34,063 bases of DNA, from contig MU405437.1 of the NCBI GenBank assembly GCA_022836615.1, positions 1 through 34,063 of the forward strand, given 5' to 3'. Both the position numbers and the translations under genes were made by a program. A model generated the notes under the pieces. That model was not told where the DNA came from. It searched no databases and was given only the letters and a program-made list of their open reading frames with translations. The stretch is from Annulohypoxylon bovei var. microspora (lineage: Eukaryota > Ascomycota > Sordariomycetes > Xylariales > Hypoxylaceae). Shown one piece after another: positions 20,933-31,116 of the stretch; position 1 is the stretch's first letter, and every line of letters starts with the position of its first letter.

Positions 20933-21003
20933 GGAGCAGGCCGGAATTGAACCAGCGACCTTCGGAACTGCAGTCCGCTGCTCTACCTCTGAGCTACTGC
21001 TCC
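20933..21003 (-). tRNA. tRNA-Cys (GCA anticodon)
   Basis: 71 nt, folds as a full cloverleaf: 7-bp acceptor stem GGAGCAG/CTGCTCC, D arm GCTC...GAGC, anticodon loop CTGCAGT with anticodon GCA, five-base variable loop, T arm GCTGG-TTCAATT-CCGGC with one G-T pair. The terminal pair of the anticodon stem is a G-A mismatch. Intronless, CCA not encoded. It decodes UGC/UGU. Confidence 0.95.
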
Positions 21004-21295
21004 ACTCCGAAACTATTGCTTCTTGTCATGGGGTAATAAAATTTTGTGAATTATTATGTTATATATCGTTAATTGACGTAATCATGGTCCGTGCGGTATC
21101 TCATGCAATCACATGATTGTACTAAGTACCTAGGTTCTTTTTCTTTGCTAACTTCATAGATTCATTCTGTTTCATCACGGATTTCGCCATATTTTCTACA
21201 TTGCAGATGAGTTCAAGTTTATTATCAATTTCTTCTAGCTAGGTATTTCAATAACCCGAAGCTCCGATCTATATTTTGTCTAAGTAATTACAGCC

Positions 21296-22900
21296 TCAGC
21301 TCTCATACTCGAAAACGATTCTCTGGTATCTTCGAATCGGGTACAGCCCTGCTCTGCTGGTGACCTGCAACAATACGTGGAAGTCACTTTCAACGCCGGT
21401 GTTGGGATTTATTGCTGCCTGCGGCGCCGTAATCTGAACCTTGGTGCCGAGCGTCACGTTGGCGAAACCGGCATCATTCGCATTCAGCTTGCCGCTTGAG
21501 CCTGCTGGGGATTCGAGTGCCGCGATCGTAACATTCGACGTGAAGAATGTGGTGTCTGGGTATAGAAACCACTGAAATTCTAGACGGCTGTTATCTGAAG
21601 GATAATCCGGGTCGTATGTAAGACCTGCATCGAACGTGTACGTTTCGTTGCTCTTCGCCTTGACGATGACAGGATCCGGGCCCTGCTGGCCGTTGATGTT
21701 CAAGACGGGCGGATGTCCGACTGCTGAGAAATTTGATGTGAGAGTCCATCGCATCCGAGCCGCAAAGTCATCCTGGTAGGCTGCTCGCCAACGCCAGATA
21801 GTCGCCTGGTTTGTTTGGTAGGTATTCCCGTCGATCCCGATCACACCGCTATCTCGCGCATCGACAAAGTGGTTTGTATAGATTCCATTTGCCCAGTCGC
21901 CTGGAGCCTCCGGGCGGTTATATCGGCCTCCCCAAGTGCCCCAGTTAATGCGATCCCGGTAACCAAGGCCGTTCTGGACCAACCACAGAAAGCTAGGGGT
22001 ATCACCTTCCATCCCATAAATGACCTGTGGGTACATAGCCCCCAGAGGCCCAAGCCGAATGTTGGCATCTAGCCATGGATTTTGAACAACGGTCGAGTTT
22101 GCGCCAGGAGAAGTGATAAGGTTGATTCCAGCCCATGTTGATACCTGATACTCGTTGAAAGAATGGATGGACACAATGTAAAACAGGTCTGGGTAGTAAG
22201 CTCGGATCCAGGGCCCCGTGTTATCTTGGTCGGATATCGTATATAACCGGATTCGTGACCTTAACTTGGCAGCTTCAGAAGGAGGTAACGTATTATCCAT
22301 GTGCACCAACGCCTGGGCGAGAGTGTTGGTTCCGCCCCAACCCGCGATGAATAGGGGTTCTTCCGATTCTTGCAGGGCACTAATAATACGCTGAGCACCC
22401 TCACTCAACGGCGCATCTAATGCTGCGTGTCCGTAAATCTGCAATTATGTCAGTATGAACACTTTCATAAACTATTGGGATTGAAGTGATCGACTCACAG
22501 CAGGCCCCGAAGTAACAAGTGCCAACAACTCCTCGACACTTGGATATGATGCGTTTGGGTTAACATGTTGGTTTAGGTTTTCGACAACTTCTCCATAGGC
22601 GTTGATGATCCTACGCATCTCATCTGGGTGAGTCGCGTTCTTTAGCCACCAAGACGTCGTCGCACAGAGTCCTCTAGTGTCAAACTCGTTCGAGTATAGG
22701 AGGTAGCGTACAAGTGACATCGAATCGTCTGGCTCATTGAGGATGTCGGACATTATGAAGATTCGTGGCTTGTAGCTAAATGACTGGAGCTTGGTAAGAT
22801 CCACGCCATCGCTAGAGCTGTTGGTGCTTGAATTGGCCCATCCCACATATAGAGTAAGATGAGCCACTATCACGAGAAAGATGACATTTGAAAGCGCCAT
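21296..22900 (-). CDS. Secreted Sde182-like (DUF1593) nucleoside-hydrolase-fold protein
   Basis: Two exons: 22900-22499 and 22438-21296, intron 22498-22439 (GTGAGT...TTGCAG, 60 nt, phase 0); 514 aa. A signal peptide (MALSNVIFLVIVAHLTLYVGWA) and several N-x-S/T sites point to secretion. The N-terminal two thirds match the Sde182 nucleoside-hydrolase-like domain: RIFIMSDILNEPDDSMSLVRYLLY near 50-70, the FIAGWGGTNTLAQAL stretch, and conserved WLDANIRLGPLGAMYP and WGTWGGRYN segments. The C-terminal ~120 aa form a beta-sandwich with FDAGLTYDPDYPSDNSRL, the typical Sde182 C-terminal module. The bacterial namesake is described as cellulose-binding; the catalytic role in fungi is not established. Likely an extracellular plant-cell-wall or nucleoside-related protein. 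Intact, normal length. Confidence 0.9.
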
Positions 22901-23619
22901 ATCCTAAAGACCGAATAGCAAATATCTCTCAACATGTCCCATGCAATCTGCAGCAGGCAGATTATATTTCTATCATCTTCTTTAAATACCTACCTCTGCT
23001 CTATGATAATTATCTCGGCCCTTCTGTGAACACTAACACTGGGGTAATCCACATCTGTCCATATCACCTCATTCTCTTATGGACGAGAAATCTTGTGATT
23101 TTCAACCGAACAAGTTTCCATCGTCATTTTAATCCTAGGTTATTACCCCGCAAGATGATCGATCTCCACGTTGACTACCGGTAATTACCTATATTACTAG
23201 TTAAAGAAAGAGCCCCATCTGTACTAGCTAGCCTACCAGATGGGGTCTTCGCAACTGGGTTATTTTCCGTTTAGAACTTTCATATTCTCCGCGTCTTTAC
23301 TCCGCGTCAATCTGCCGTCCTTGGCCGGCTACTCCGCAAATGTCACATCGGTGCCCGAAACGTACCTGAGCAACCCTTTAGCTTGTCCCAGTTCTTCCAC
23401 CTCGGTCTGTCGGTGTATTGTCATTCCTTTCAAACATATGATCCATGTCAACTGAAATTTTAGTTACTCTTTCCAATGTCATAGTTATGAGTAACTCTTT
23501 TTCATTCTCTTCAAAAATATGACAACACAAGCGATATATTCGGGGAAAATTAACCTTCGGTGGTGTTATATATCTGCGTGCTGCTTTCGGTGATAAAAGA
23601 CACCTATATCCTAGCAGTC
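22901..23619. other. Spacer between oxidoreductase and Sde182-like genes
   Basis: About 0.7 kb carrying the promoter of the Sde182-like gene and the 3' UTR of the oxidoreductase gene. Open frames in it look random. Confidence 0.5.
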
Positions 23620-24639
23620 TCAAGCATCTTCGAAGGACCCGGAAAAAATCAGTGTCCTCACTTCGATGCTTTTCCTTACCTTCGCATATTCAGGGACGTG
23701 ATGATGTCTTATACTCGAATGCACAGCATCTAATTTCATCAGCATTATAAGCGACGGGCAGAAGGACGGGTATTTTAAGCCTTACAGTGTGCCTGAACAG
23801 TAGGTTCTGAGTCAAAGTGTTTGAAAATCAATGCCTCATCCGGTTCCTGTTCCTTTAGAAAGTACCATTTTTGACCTTCGTCGTACTTGACGTAGTAATT
23901 GGTGCTGATGCTGCCCTGCCGTATTGAGTCTGTCTCGACGAGGTCGTTCGGCTTCACTGTCGTCCCGTCACACACCGCAAGAGCCCATTCATCAACCGGG
24001 TGTGATAGTGGTTTCCACACACTAGACGCGTGATAATTAGCTTCTCCCTGGTGTCATAGGCTCGAAAGGAAATACTTTACGGCTCTTATTCGTTGTTGGA
24101 GGATCTTTGATACGTCGTTTGGGAAGCTGTTCTGAATACGTTGAAGGATAGAAATAGGACACGCATCGATGTGCGCGTAGTTACTGGGAAGGAGTGGCTG
24201 ACTCTGGTCGCTAAAGTTGATCCTATCTGCCGTTGAATCGCTTCGACTACTTCGAACCTACATCTCAGTAAGCTCTAAGGCCGAGGTATAGAATAGTCCC
24301 CCTTACTCTCCAGTCAAAGACGAATACTGTCCCAACGTCTTCCAAGCTCTCCTGGAGCATGCTCTTAACTGCCGGGATGTATTCTTCTTGAATCACGTCT
24401 TTTTCCGAGAGCTCTGTATATCCTGGAAGACGACGCGTTGTGAACCCACAGTTGTCAAGTTGGAAATCATTGGCTCGGTCTCGAAAGTCTTCAACCACGA
24501 TATCTTTTTCTTCCCACACAAGATTGGTCTTCCTTTGATCATTTGCGCCTGGAAGCAGATCCATGAATATTTGGAACGGCCGTTCGCTTTGGTAGAGTGG
24601 GCTCCATTTTAGAAATTGTATTGAAGCTTCTTCTGTCAT
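23620..24639 (-). CDS. CmcJ/NvfI/AsaB-like putative Fe(II)/2-oxoglutarate oxidoreductase
   Basis: Four-exon model, 286 aa: 24639-24307, 24257-24076, 24021-23786, 23729-23620; introns 49, 54 and 56 nt with good splice sites. Family signatures in order: VEDFRDRANDFQLDNCGF (~50-67), VFDWRVR, HIDA (H140-D142, the H-x-D metal pair), VNVWKPLSHPVDEWALAVCD, YVKYDEGQKWYFLKEQEPDEAL, FKHFDSE, then a late His in YAVHSSI (~H254) and RKSIEVR near the C-terminus (~269-275). The third metal His and the RxSIEVR motif both lie in the small last exon, which a plain open-frame search misses because the frame otherwise ends at 23775. Members act in fungal and bacterial natural-product pathways (oxidation, peroxidation, methoxylation). 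No pathway backbone enzyme is near, so the substrate is unknown. Confidence 0.85.
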
Positions 24640-25421
24640 GGTGAAACAAGCTTGATGTTAGTATTCCAAGGTTGTTATGTGTTCACTCTAAGAGTTTGAG
24701 GGATCTCTAGACCCAAAGTATTATGTATAGATAACAGGGTCAAAAGTATTTGGAAAGAGGGAATACGTTTCGTGGGTCCCGTGCATTGCAGTGAAGTAAC
24801 CACATGTGATGTCTTCACCTCTTAGCTACGTTCGTGAGCGAATCACCTCGGAAGCGTTCATCAGCAGCGCTCGTGGCTACGACGCACAACTTACGATAAT
24901 TGAAAGGCTTCTAGACTTCAAGTTCAGTGGTTCATGGATGCATTGAAGTTGCAATAGTGATTGCTCTAACCAAGCTTTTGCGACTAAGGTTCCATTGATA
25001 CTACACTATTCCCGCATATTCCCAATATCTTGTGATTGGGTGCTCTATACGATCCGCCTTTTCATAGTAGACTACAGTATAAACTGGGCGAGAAGTGTCG
25101 GGGCGACTGATCATGTTGTGTAGGACGCGTGTTGCATTGATCTACACCTGACCTGTTAGCATAAGTCAGTTGCATATGCGCGATGTAGGACTTATTGCAG
25201 CCAAGTGTTATAGTATAGAAAAAGAGGATAATAGCTGTTAATCTTTACCTAGGTCAAATATTGAGGGTACTAGCACGCAATGTAGAAGCGATGAGGTTAT
25301 TAGGGATATAAGACTGGGAGCTTGATCGTGAAAGGGGGTTAGTTATACTTGTATACCTCATCAGTTTTCCCCCTTAAACTTTTTTTTCTTCATCTGTAAC
25401 TTAGGTACCAACGCAGTCAAC
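24640..25421. promoter_or_regulatory. Divergent promoter region: oxidoreductase (-) / repeat protein (+)
   Basis: 782 bp separating the start codons of two divergently transcribed genes. No open frame of note. I cannot point to a proven factor site; shared regulation of the two flanking genes is possible but is inference. Confidence 0.45.
25365..25394 (+). promoter_or_regulatory. Pyrimidine-rich tract just upstream of the repeat-protein gene
   Basis: A TTTTCCCCC block and a T-run broken by C lie 28-57 bp before the ATG at 25422. CT-rich tracts at this distance are common around transcription starts of well-expressed filamentous-fungal genes. This is sequence resemblance only. Confidence 0.35.
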
Positions 25422-25898
25422 ATGTCCAATCAATACGAAGCGTTCGCGAAAGCCATCGTCGAGCAAGCGACGCAGGATAATCGTGTTCAGCCATGGAGGA
25501 ACAGCGTCGATACCCAAGCAGCGCCGTCTACAGAAGAATGGGTCAAAGTAAGCCGACCTACTGAGATCCAGAGCGAGACCGACGCTCGAACCAACATCTT
25601 CCCCATGGGAGAAGTCGATGCTCGCTCGAATGCTTTCCCAATGGGAGACGTTGATGTCAGATCAAATGCATTCCCTATCGGACAGGTGGATGTTCGATCA
25701 AATATGTTCCCTATTGGCGAAGTTGACGTCCGATCAAACTCTTTCCCTATTGGTGAGATCGATGTTAGGTCCAATGCTTTTCCGATTGGAACAGTCGATG
25801 TTCGCACCAATGCGTTCCCGACCGGGAACGTTAATGTTCTCACGCAAGCGTTTCCGATTGGCGATGTGAATGTTCTGACCAATGTTTTTCCGATCTAA
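25422..25898 (+). CDS. 158-aa protein of nine 12-residue repeats, unknown function
   Basis: Intronless. Residues 1-52 are polar with a helical start (YEAFAKAIVEQATQ), no signal peptide and no membrane segment. Residues 53-158 are nine head-to-tail copies of a 12-residue unit with consensus VDVRSNAFPIGE; the ninth lacks its last two residues and ends at the stop. Near-invariant positions are Phe-Pro and the following Gly; Val-Asp-Val-Arg-Ser/Thr-Asn is strongly kept, while position 7 varies (A, I, M, S, V). The 36-bp DNA units differ at many third positions (Arg as AGA, CGA, AGG, CGC), so the peptide is conserved more than the DNA. The regular alternation suggests a beta-solenoid or extended fibre (inference). 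No dibasic Kex2 sites separate the units. I do not recognise a named family. Confidence 0.75.
   Translation: MSNQYEAFAKAIVEQATQDNRVQPWRNSVDTQAAPSTEEWVKVSRPTEIQSETDARTNIFPMGEVDARSNAFPMGDVDVRSNAFPIGQVDVRSNMFPIGEVDVRSNSFPIGEIDVRSNAFPIGTVDVRTNAFPTGNVNVLTQAFPIGDVNVLTNVFPI
25578..25895 (+). repeat. 36-bp in-frame coding minisatellite, nine units
   Basis: Eight full 36-bp units and one 30-bp unit encode the 12-residue repeats of the unknown protein. The units are well diverged at the DNA level, so this is an old array rather than a fresh slippage product. Confidence 0.9.
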
Positions 25899-26162
25899 TG
25901 ATACTTGATGTACGTATAAATCACTGCTATTATGTATTGTTCAGTTCTTCAAGCTAACTGTTAGTGCTGAATCAGCTTTGAGCAGAGACACAAGAAATTG
26001 ATGCGTATTAGTACGATAGGACTTATGAGGGGCATATTCATGAAGTAGTAGGATGTTAGGTAGCGATAGTAGACATTCGTGCAATATAATGATTTTTGTT
26101 GTTCGCTCAGATACCTCGAAATAATCATCCTATACCTCTTCTAATAGCGAAGTCGGATGATA

Positions 26163-26938
26163 CTAGTTCTTCTCCCATGGCTTGACGGTTTTCCCTTCTT
26201 CATACTTCCCACCCACAGGTCTCCACATGAGCCAGAATGTAAAAGGACCAACTTTATCCTCTACCTCCTTCCACTTATCATCTGGATTGTCGGTTTTCGG
26301 GATATTGATATTTTCTTCAACGTAAACAAAGCCATTCGCTTCGTACAGAGGTCTTCCATGTGGGGTTGAGTCTAGGAAGAAGTCATATCCTAGTTCATCT
26401 GCTTTATCCATGCCCCAGTTCATAAACTGTTGTCCAACCCGTCTGCGTCGGTATTCCGGATGTGTGAAAATGATGAATAGATCTTGCCTTTGGTAAGCGT
26501 ATGAGATAAACTAAAGGATTGGAAGCACTTACAGACGTGCGGTCTCTGCGCCACCCGACTTCTTGGAGCTGAATGGTTATGAAGAGCCTCCTCGACGAAC
26601 CGGCGCGAGCCGTTATCCGGAAACCAAGTTACCGGCACAGCTGCGGGGTTCGCGAACGGGTTATCATTGTGGATATTCCAAAGAGAACCACCTGCGATCT
26701 TGCCAGTGTCAGTATCAACTACCTTCTGCCAGTAGCTTGATGGGTCGTGGGTATGCCAGAGCTTGAGTCGAGTAGCAGCTTCTTCGATAGCATCTTTACG
26801 AGCTTTCTCCCCCGTTCCATGAGTTGGGAAGAACACGTGGAAGAACTTCTGGGGCGGATCTTCGTACGACTCGAACAAACATCTGGCAATGGCCGGAAAA
26901 TCAGTCTCCGGGTCGATTTCCCGAAGCTCTAAAGGCAT
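26163..26938 (-). CDS. GNAT-family N-acetyltransferase
   Basis: Two exons: 26938-26533 and 26482-26163, intron 26532-26483 (GTAAGT...GCAAG, 50 nt); 241 aa. The start is ATG 26938 (MPLELREIDPETDFPAI); the frame extends upstream only to a TTG. GNAT features: an N-terminal acceptor-side segment, GKIAGGSLWNIH (beta-4 region), then after the intron LFIIFTHPEYRRRRVGQQ (motif A, the acetyl-CoA pyrophosphate-binding R/Q-x-x-G loop, around 140-155) and LYEANGF near the C-terminus (motif B). Acetyl-CoA-dependent acetylation of an amine is expected; the substrate (small molecule or protein) cannot be told. The intron separates acceptor and motif A halves. Fungal homologues of this size are common and often solitary. 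Confidence 0.85.
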
Positions 26939-28673
26939 GTTGATAATTGAAGCAAGGGGGCGGAAGTAGTCGGGAGTTGTGAGGGGTGAAGAAGTGGCTT
27001 TCAAATGCTGTAAAGAGCAAAAATAATGGATTTATTATTATTTCCACTAACTTAAAACACCGTTTCCGCAGTTACATTGGATTCTCCCCTTACTTCTACT
27101 TCTTCAAATCGATCTATTCGTCCCCTTTCACTTTTGTTAAAAGGTTGGAGTAAGCAATGGAAGTTGGTGGCACAGCAGGAAATGGTAAAGCGTGATCCGA
27201 TGCAACCGAGGAATCCTATGGGTTTTTCATCAAGTCCCGTGATAACTTCGCTTTACCTTTAAACTCAATTGCCCCTTTATTATATCGTCGAGAGTTTAGG
27301 CAATATCTAATTAGTAATAGTGTCGAAGTCATCCCAAAGAAGTCAAATTAAGCTTCCAACCCCTTGTGCCCGAGAGAAATGTTAGCGAGAACTTAGCGAG
27401 TCAGAGGCGGAAAGTCACGAGAGGGTGGACCCGTGAGAGCTAACGAAGTTTCAGCTCGCCACTTGGGTGGATATTTCTCAGCAATACATACCTAGGGAGG
27501 TATCTTCGTTCTATAAAAAGATCTATTTAGAATGCAGTTAATATATCAACATATTAACTGGATGCGGTTCTCGGGTTCTGTCTGTCGTCGTAATTTCAAC
27601 AAATTACCTTCAAATTGGCCACCTACCTATATTGATAGGTTCTTTTCTTAGAACAGGCAAGAAGAACAGGATATGTCATGCCAGCAAATCATTTTGGCGT
27701 ATGTACAATACGTTTGTGTTAAAGGACCGACTTGTTTACACAGTGCAAATTAATGGAATGATTAACAAGCCGGCCAAGTTTAAAGCTGACCCCTGCTTAT
27801 CCAATCATGAATCGGATATGATTTTATGATATGATCTTGTCGATTCTACACCTCGAAGCAAGCAATTGATATGGCTTATTAACTGCAGTGCTTACACCCT
27901 TCATATGCACATATAAGCCCGCCAAGCTCATCCTAAGTCGTATCCCATTCCTTCCGTGACACACAATTCTTCTTCTTACTCGGTGCTGGTGGCGTGGTGA
28001 TAGGTGTGATGATGTTACTTCTCGCTGACCAAGTTAGTCCGAGGACCAATTACTTTCTAGGTAAGAATCAAAACCACAAGCTTATCGGATCTACTCTGTG
28101 GCTTATAAAGGTATAGTCAATTCTCTAGTGATAAAAGTTCCGAAGTTCGTTAACAATTGGACTAGAATGCGATGGTTAAGACGTCCTGTCGGATAGGTGA
28201 TAATAGTTATTGGATATGATATCCCACACCAGCTGTATTGTTGCAGGGTGATAGAAGTGGCGTATGCCAGCCACCCCCATGGCCTATAGGGTCTTTCTTA
28301 TCGAGACAGGGCCAATAACTTGTTTCGGCCTCGTAGCCCTACGCTACATGGAAGTATGCAGAGTGTCTTTTTCTTTTCCTTGCGGTAATTACGGGTTATG
28401 CCGTGGATATCTTCACTAAAAGTTACCCCAAGCATCCGGCAATTGCAGGGATTATGTCGCGTGTGATAGACTAAGGAGCGATCATACGCAGACAGGCGTA
28501 TCAATATGAATCCCGATACAATCAATCCGTAATAGACGTTTTTTTTTAAACCTAGCAATAAACATGATTAGCTAACTTCGACGTTTCTCGCAGAGTTATC
28601 CTTTATTATCTTGCCTTTGGTTTTATGACGCTATTCCTAGTTCTTCATCTTCGCTTTGCGGAGGTGAGAAAAG
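26939..28673. other. Long intergenic spacer, no gene found
   Basis: About 1.7 kb between two divergently transcribed genes (GNAT, -; rhodopsin-domain protein, +). I looked on both strands and found only short frames without family resemblance or splice-linked continuation. A hydrophobic frame around 27960-28060 lacks a start codon. Confidence 0.45.
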
Positions 28674-29861
28674 ATGGTTCAAAGAACCACAGACGTGAGC
28701 CAGACCGCTCAGATAATCATATGGTTTCTGTTCGTCGTAGCGGTCTTCAGTGTCGGCGCTGGCATAGGAACCAAATATGCGTTGCTTCGGAGGTTAGCGT
28801 GGGATGACTGGCTGATGTTCCTAGCTCTGGTTTGTATTTACGATCTGTGGCGTCTTAACCGAACATTGCTGAATTCTGTCAGATTATCTTCCTTGCGCAA
28901 TGCATTTCAATATCTTTGGCGACGTCTCAGGGTCTCGGGAAGGATATAAGTACCTTGACTGAGGATGCGATAAGCGGCTTTCTCAAAGTATGGGAAATTC
29001 CCTACACAACTCGGTTAATCCGAAACTAACAATAAACATTCAAGGCCCAATATGCTAGCATCCCCTTTCAGATTCTAACTTTCGCCTTGGTCAAATGGTC
29101 TATCGCCGTTTTCATCGTGCATCTCAGCCCGGATGAATTTCATCTGCGCGTAGACCTAGGTCTTCGTGTGTTGGTCGGGCTGTGGCTAGTCTCTGGAATA
29201 TTCAGCTCCCTTTTCCAATGCTCTTTGCCAACTCCATGGGACTATCTCAACGGCGCCCACTGCATAGATCGGGTATGTCGGCCTCTAACAACTCTACTGT
29301 GTCGAAGATATCTCGCTAACAAGAGAAGCGAGCATGGTGGACGTACATCGGTGCGCTTAACATCATAACCGAAGTGGGCATCATTGCTCTATACCTCCTT
29401 ATCATATGGGATCTTCAGATATCCCACTCGAGAAAGGCCATTGTGCTCTCCATCTTCTTAACTAGAGTCTTGTAAGTCCTACTAAACTCTGACATCTAAA
29501 TATTTCTACCTTGCAGTTAATGCTGATATTTTACTCTAGTGTGATCGCGGCCGCAATAGCGCAACTTGTCATATCATGGAATGCATATCCGGACCCCAAT
29601 GTGACCCAGAGCATGTGGCTCCCCATTCTCTTGAATCAAGTTGTCCTCTGCGTAAGTATAGTAACGGCTTGTTTGCCGTATTTGAAACCATTCATGCAAA
29701 GTCTGCAATCGGGCATTGTTCGTGTGGAAAATATAGCGGATTCCCAGGAAGAATTATCTTATGACAGGACTGGGTCAGGCGCACACTATTTGAGCGACTT
29801 CAGCAATTCGGCTGCTTGTTCTCGCCCTTCAAATAGGTCTACTGTTAGGTCGATTAATTGA
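28674..29861 (+). CDS. Fungal rhodopsin-domain (SAT4-type) integral membrane protein
   Basis: Five-exon model, 317 aa: 28674-28829, 28883-28987, 29045-29272, 29329-29471, 29540-29861. Introns 53, 57, 56 and 68 nt. About seven hydrophobic helices: ~12-34, 50-70, 88-110, 118-140, 168-190, 200-225 and 240-262. Family signatures: LAWDDWLMFLAL after the first helix, AHCIDR before helix 5, LTRVFVIAAAIAQL, and CLPYLKPFMQSLQSG near the C-terminus, followed by a ~55-residue cytosolic tail. There is no CFEM domain at the N-terminus. The last acceptor must be 29539: using 29516 brings an immediate stop, and the 29539 junction restores the expected helix. Fungal members are poorly understood membrane proteins, sometimes near metabolite clusters; no light- or ligand-sensing role is shown. 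Confidence 0.87.
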
Positions 29862-31116
29862 TGAATATTCCTAATAACTACGTGTGTGCAATTTTTGATG
29901 GAGTTAGGATTAGCGTCTATGATACACATCACCTAAGCTGAAAAGTACTACCTGCGAACCGCTTGCATTTGAACTTTGCTGTTACCTGAAACTACAATCT
30001 GCCCAGATACATAGCTACTCGGGCAAGTATTCTAAGTAAGTAGATAGTGTATGATGAATTCAACTACCTATAGCAATAGCTAACCATATATTCCATCTGA
30101 CCCGGAGCTAATACAGTAACTTAACTCACAGCGGACTTAGTATACCGCGCTCTCGGTATCCTCCATGTACATAGATGCATCACGCTTATGCCCACTACGG
30201 AACAGTGCCGCCGGTAGTTCCAGCGGCCTACCCGCTCCATCGCCGATGAAACAGAAGATCGGTAATGTCTAACCGTCTGCACACGTAATTATAACCGTTT
30301 TCTTCTTTCTTTCCACCGTTCAGACTCATGCTCAGCCTCTATTACGCGCTGCGCTTACTTATGAAATGTCGGCTCCGAAATTGATCCCCTCCTACCAAGC
30401 ACGGCGCTGAAATGCAGTGAAATGTCGTAGAATGCCACAGAGCCGTTTCCCGATAACACATAAACACATGGACCTTGGAACTTTCCTAGCAAGGTTGAGA
30501 CGCGGGTAGCAATGCGATAAAGAGTCTACGTCGTAGCCACACACCTAAAAGAGCTAGACAATGCCGCCATTTCCAAGCTAAAAGTCAAATGTAACCCTCC
30601 TTGATAGATACGGGGAGGCGGGGAATGCGGGTTTCAACCAATAATCTACCATGGCGTCGAGAGTCATAATATTACGTGCGTCGCATTAGTCCGCGTGGGA
30701 TTTTTGTGTTGCGACGGTTCCCTTACACGTCCTGCACGTACATACGAGAACACCCCCGCTATCTTGACAGGACCCCTACAACGTGCCGAGATACTGTGAC
30801 CAAAGACCCTGAACCCTTGGCCCAGATAGGCCACTAATAATAGAGTAGGAATTAAGAGAAGGGTTCTGTTGCGTGGGCTTGCACCTTTCGATAGGAGATC
30901 TTTCCTTCACCCACAAACCTTTCGTTCCGCTTGCTTGGATCTTCTAGGCAAGCTTGAAATGTCGAACGAATAACTATCCGGCGCATATGGACACCTAAAG
31001 TTGGGCGACGCGAAAACCCGCGAGTCCCCTACTCGACGTTGCTTGCTCGACGGCCTCAAGCACCCGCCTACTTTAGTATCTCGTTTAGTTAAACATCCCT
31101 AGGGTTATCGGCGACC
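29862..31116. other. Spacer/promoter region upstream of the permease
   Basis: About 1.25 kb. The right part (from ~30,200) is more GC-balanced and likely contains the permease promoter and a long 5' leader. No convincing coding frame or RNA gene. Confidence 0.45.

Noticed and set aside
23775..24020. Oxidoreductase ending at the stop at 23775
   Set aside because: A canonical donor sits just before that stop, and the added exon supplies the conserved His and RxSIEVR motif.
25487..25882. 131-codon antisense frame with SPIGK-type repeats
   Set aside because: It is the mirror of the sense 36-bp array. The sense frame has an upstream ATG, a non-repeat N-terminus and third-position degeneracy fitting sense coding.
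25422..25898. Kex2-processed ribosomal peptide precursor (ustiloxin/phomopsin type)
   Set aside because: No signal peptide, no KR/RR between units, and no UstY-type oxidase nearby. Kept only as a low-confidence context idea.
27960..28060. Hydrophobic frame resembling a membrane segment (FFFLLGAGGVVIGVMMLLLA)
   Set aside because: No start codon, no in-frame exon on either side, and no family match.
29511..29861. Rhodopsin-domain final exon beginning at the acceptor ending at 29516
   Set aside because: Joined in phase to the previous exon it hits a stop within a few codons; the acceptor ending at 29539 restores the helix.
21296..29861. Secondary-metabolite gene cluster (oxidoreductase, acetyltransferase, rhodopsin-domain protein)
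   Set aside because: No backbone synthase, dedicated regulator or transporter within the stretch, and large unrelated spacers.
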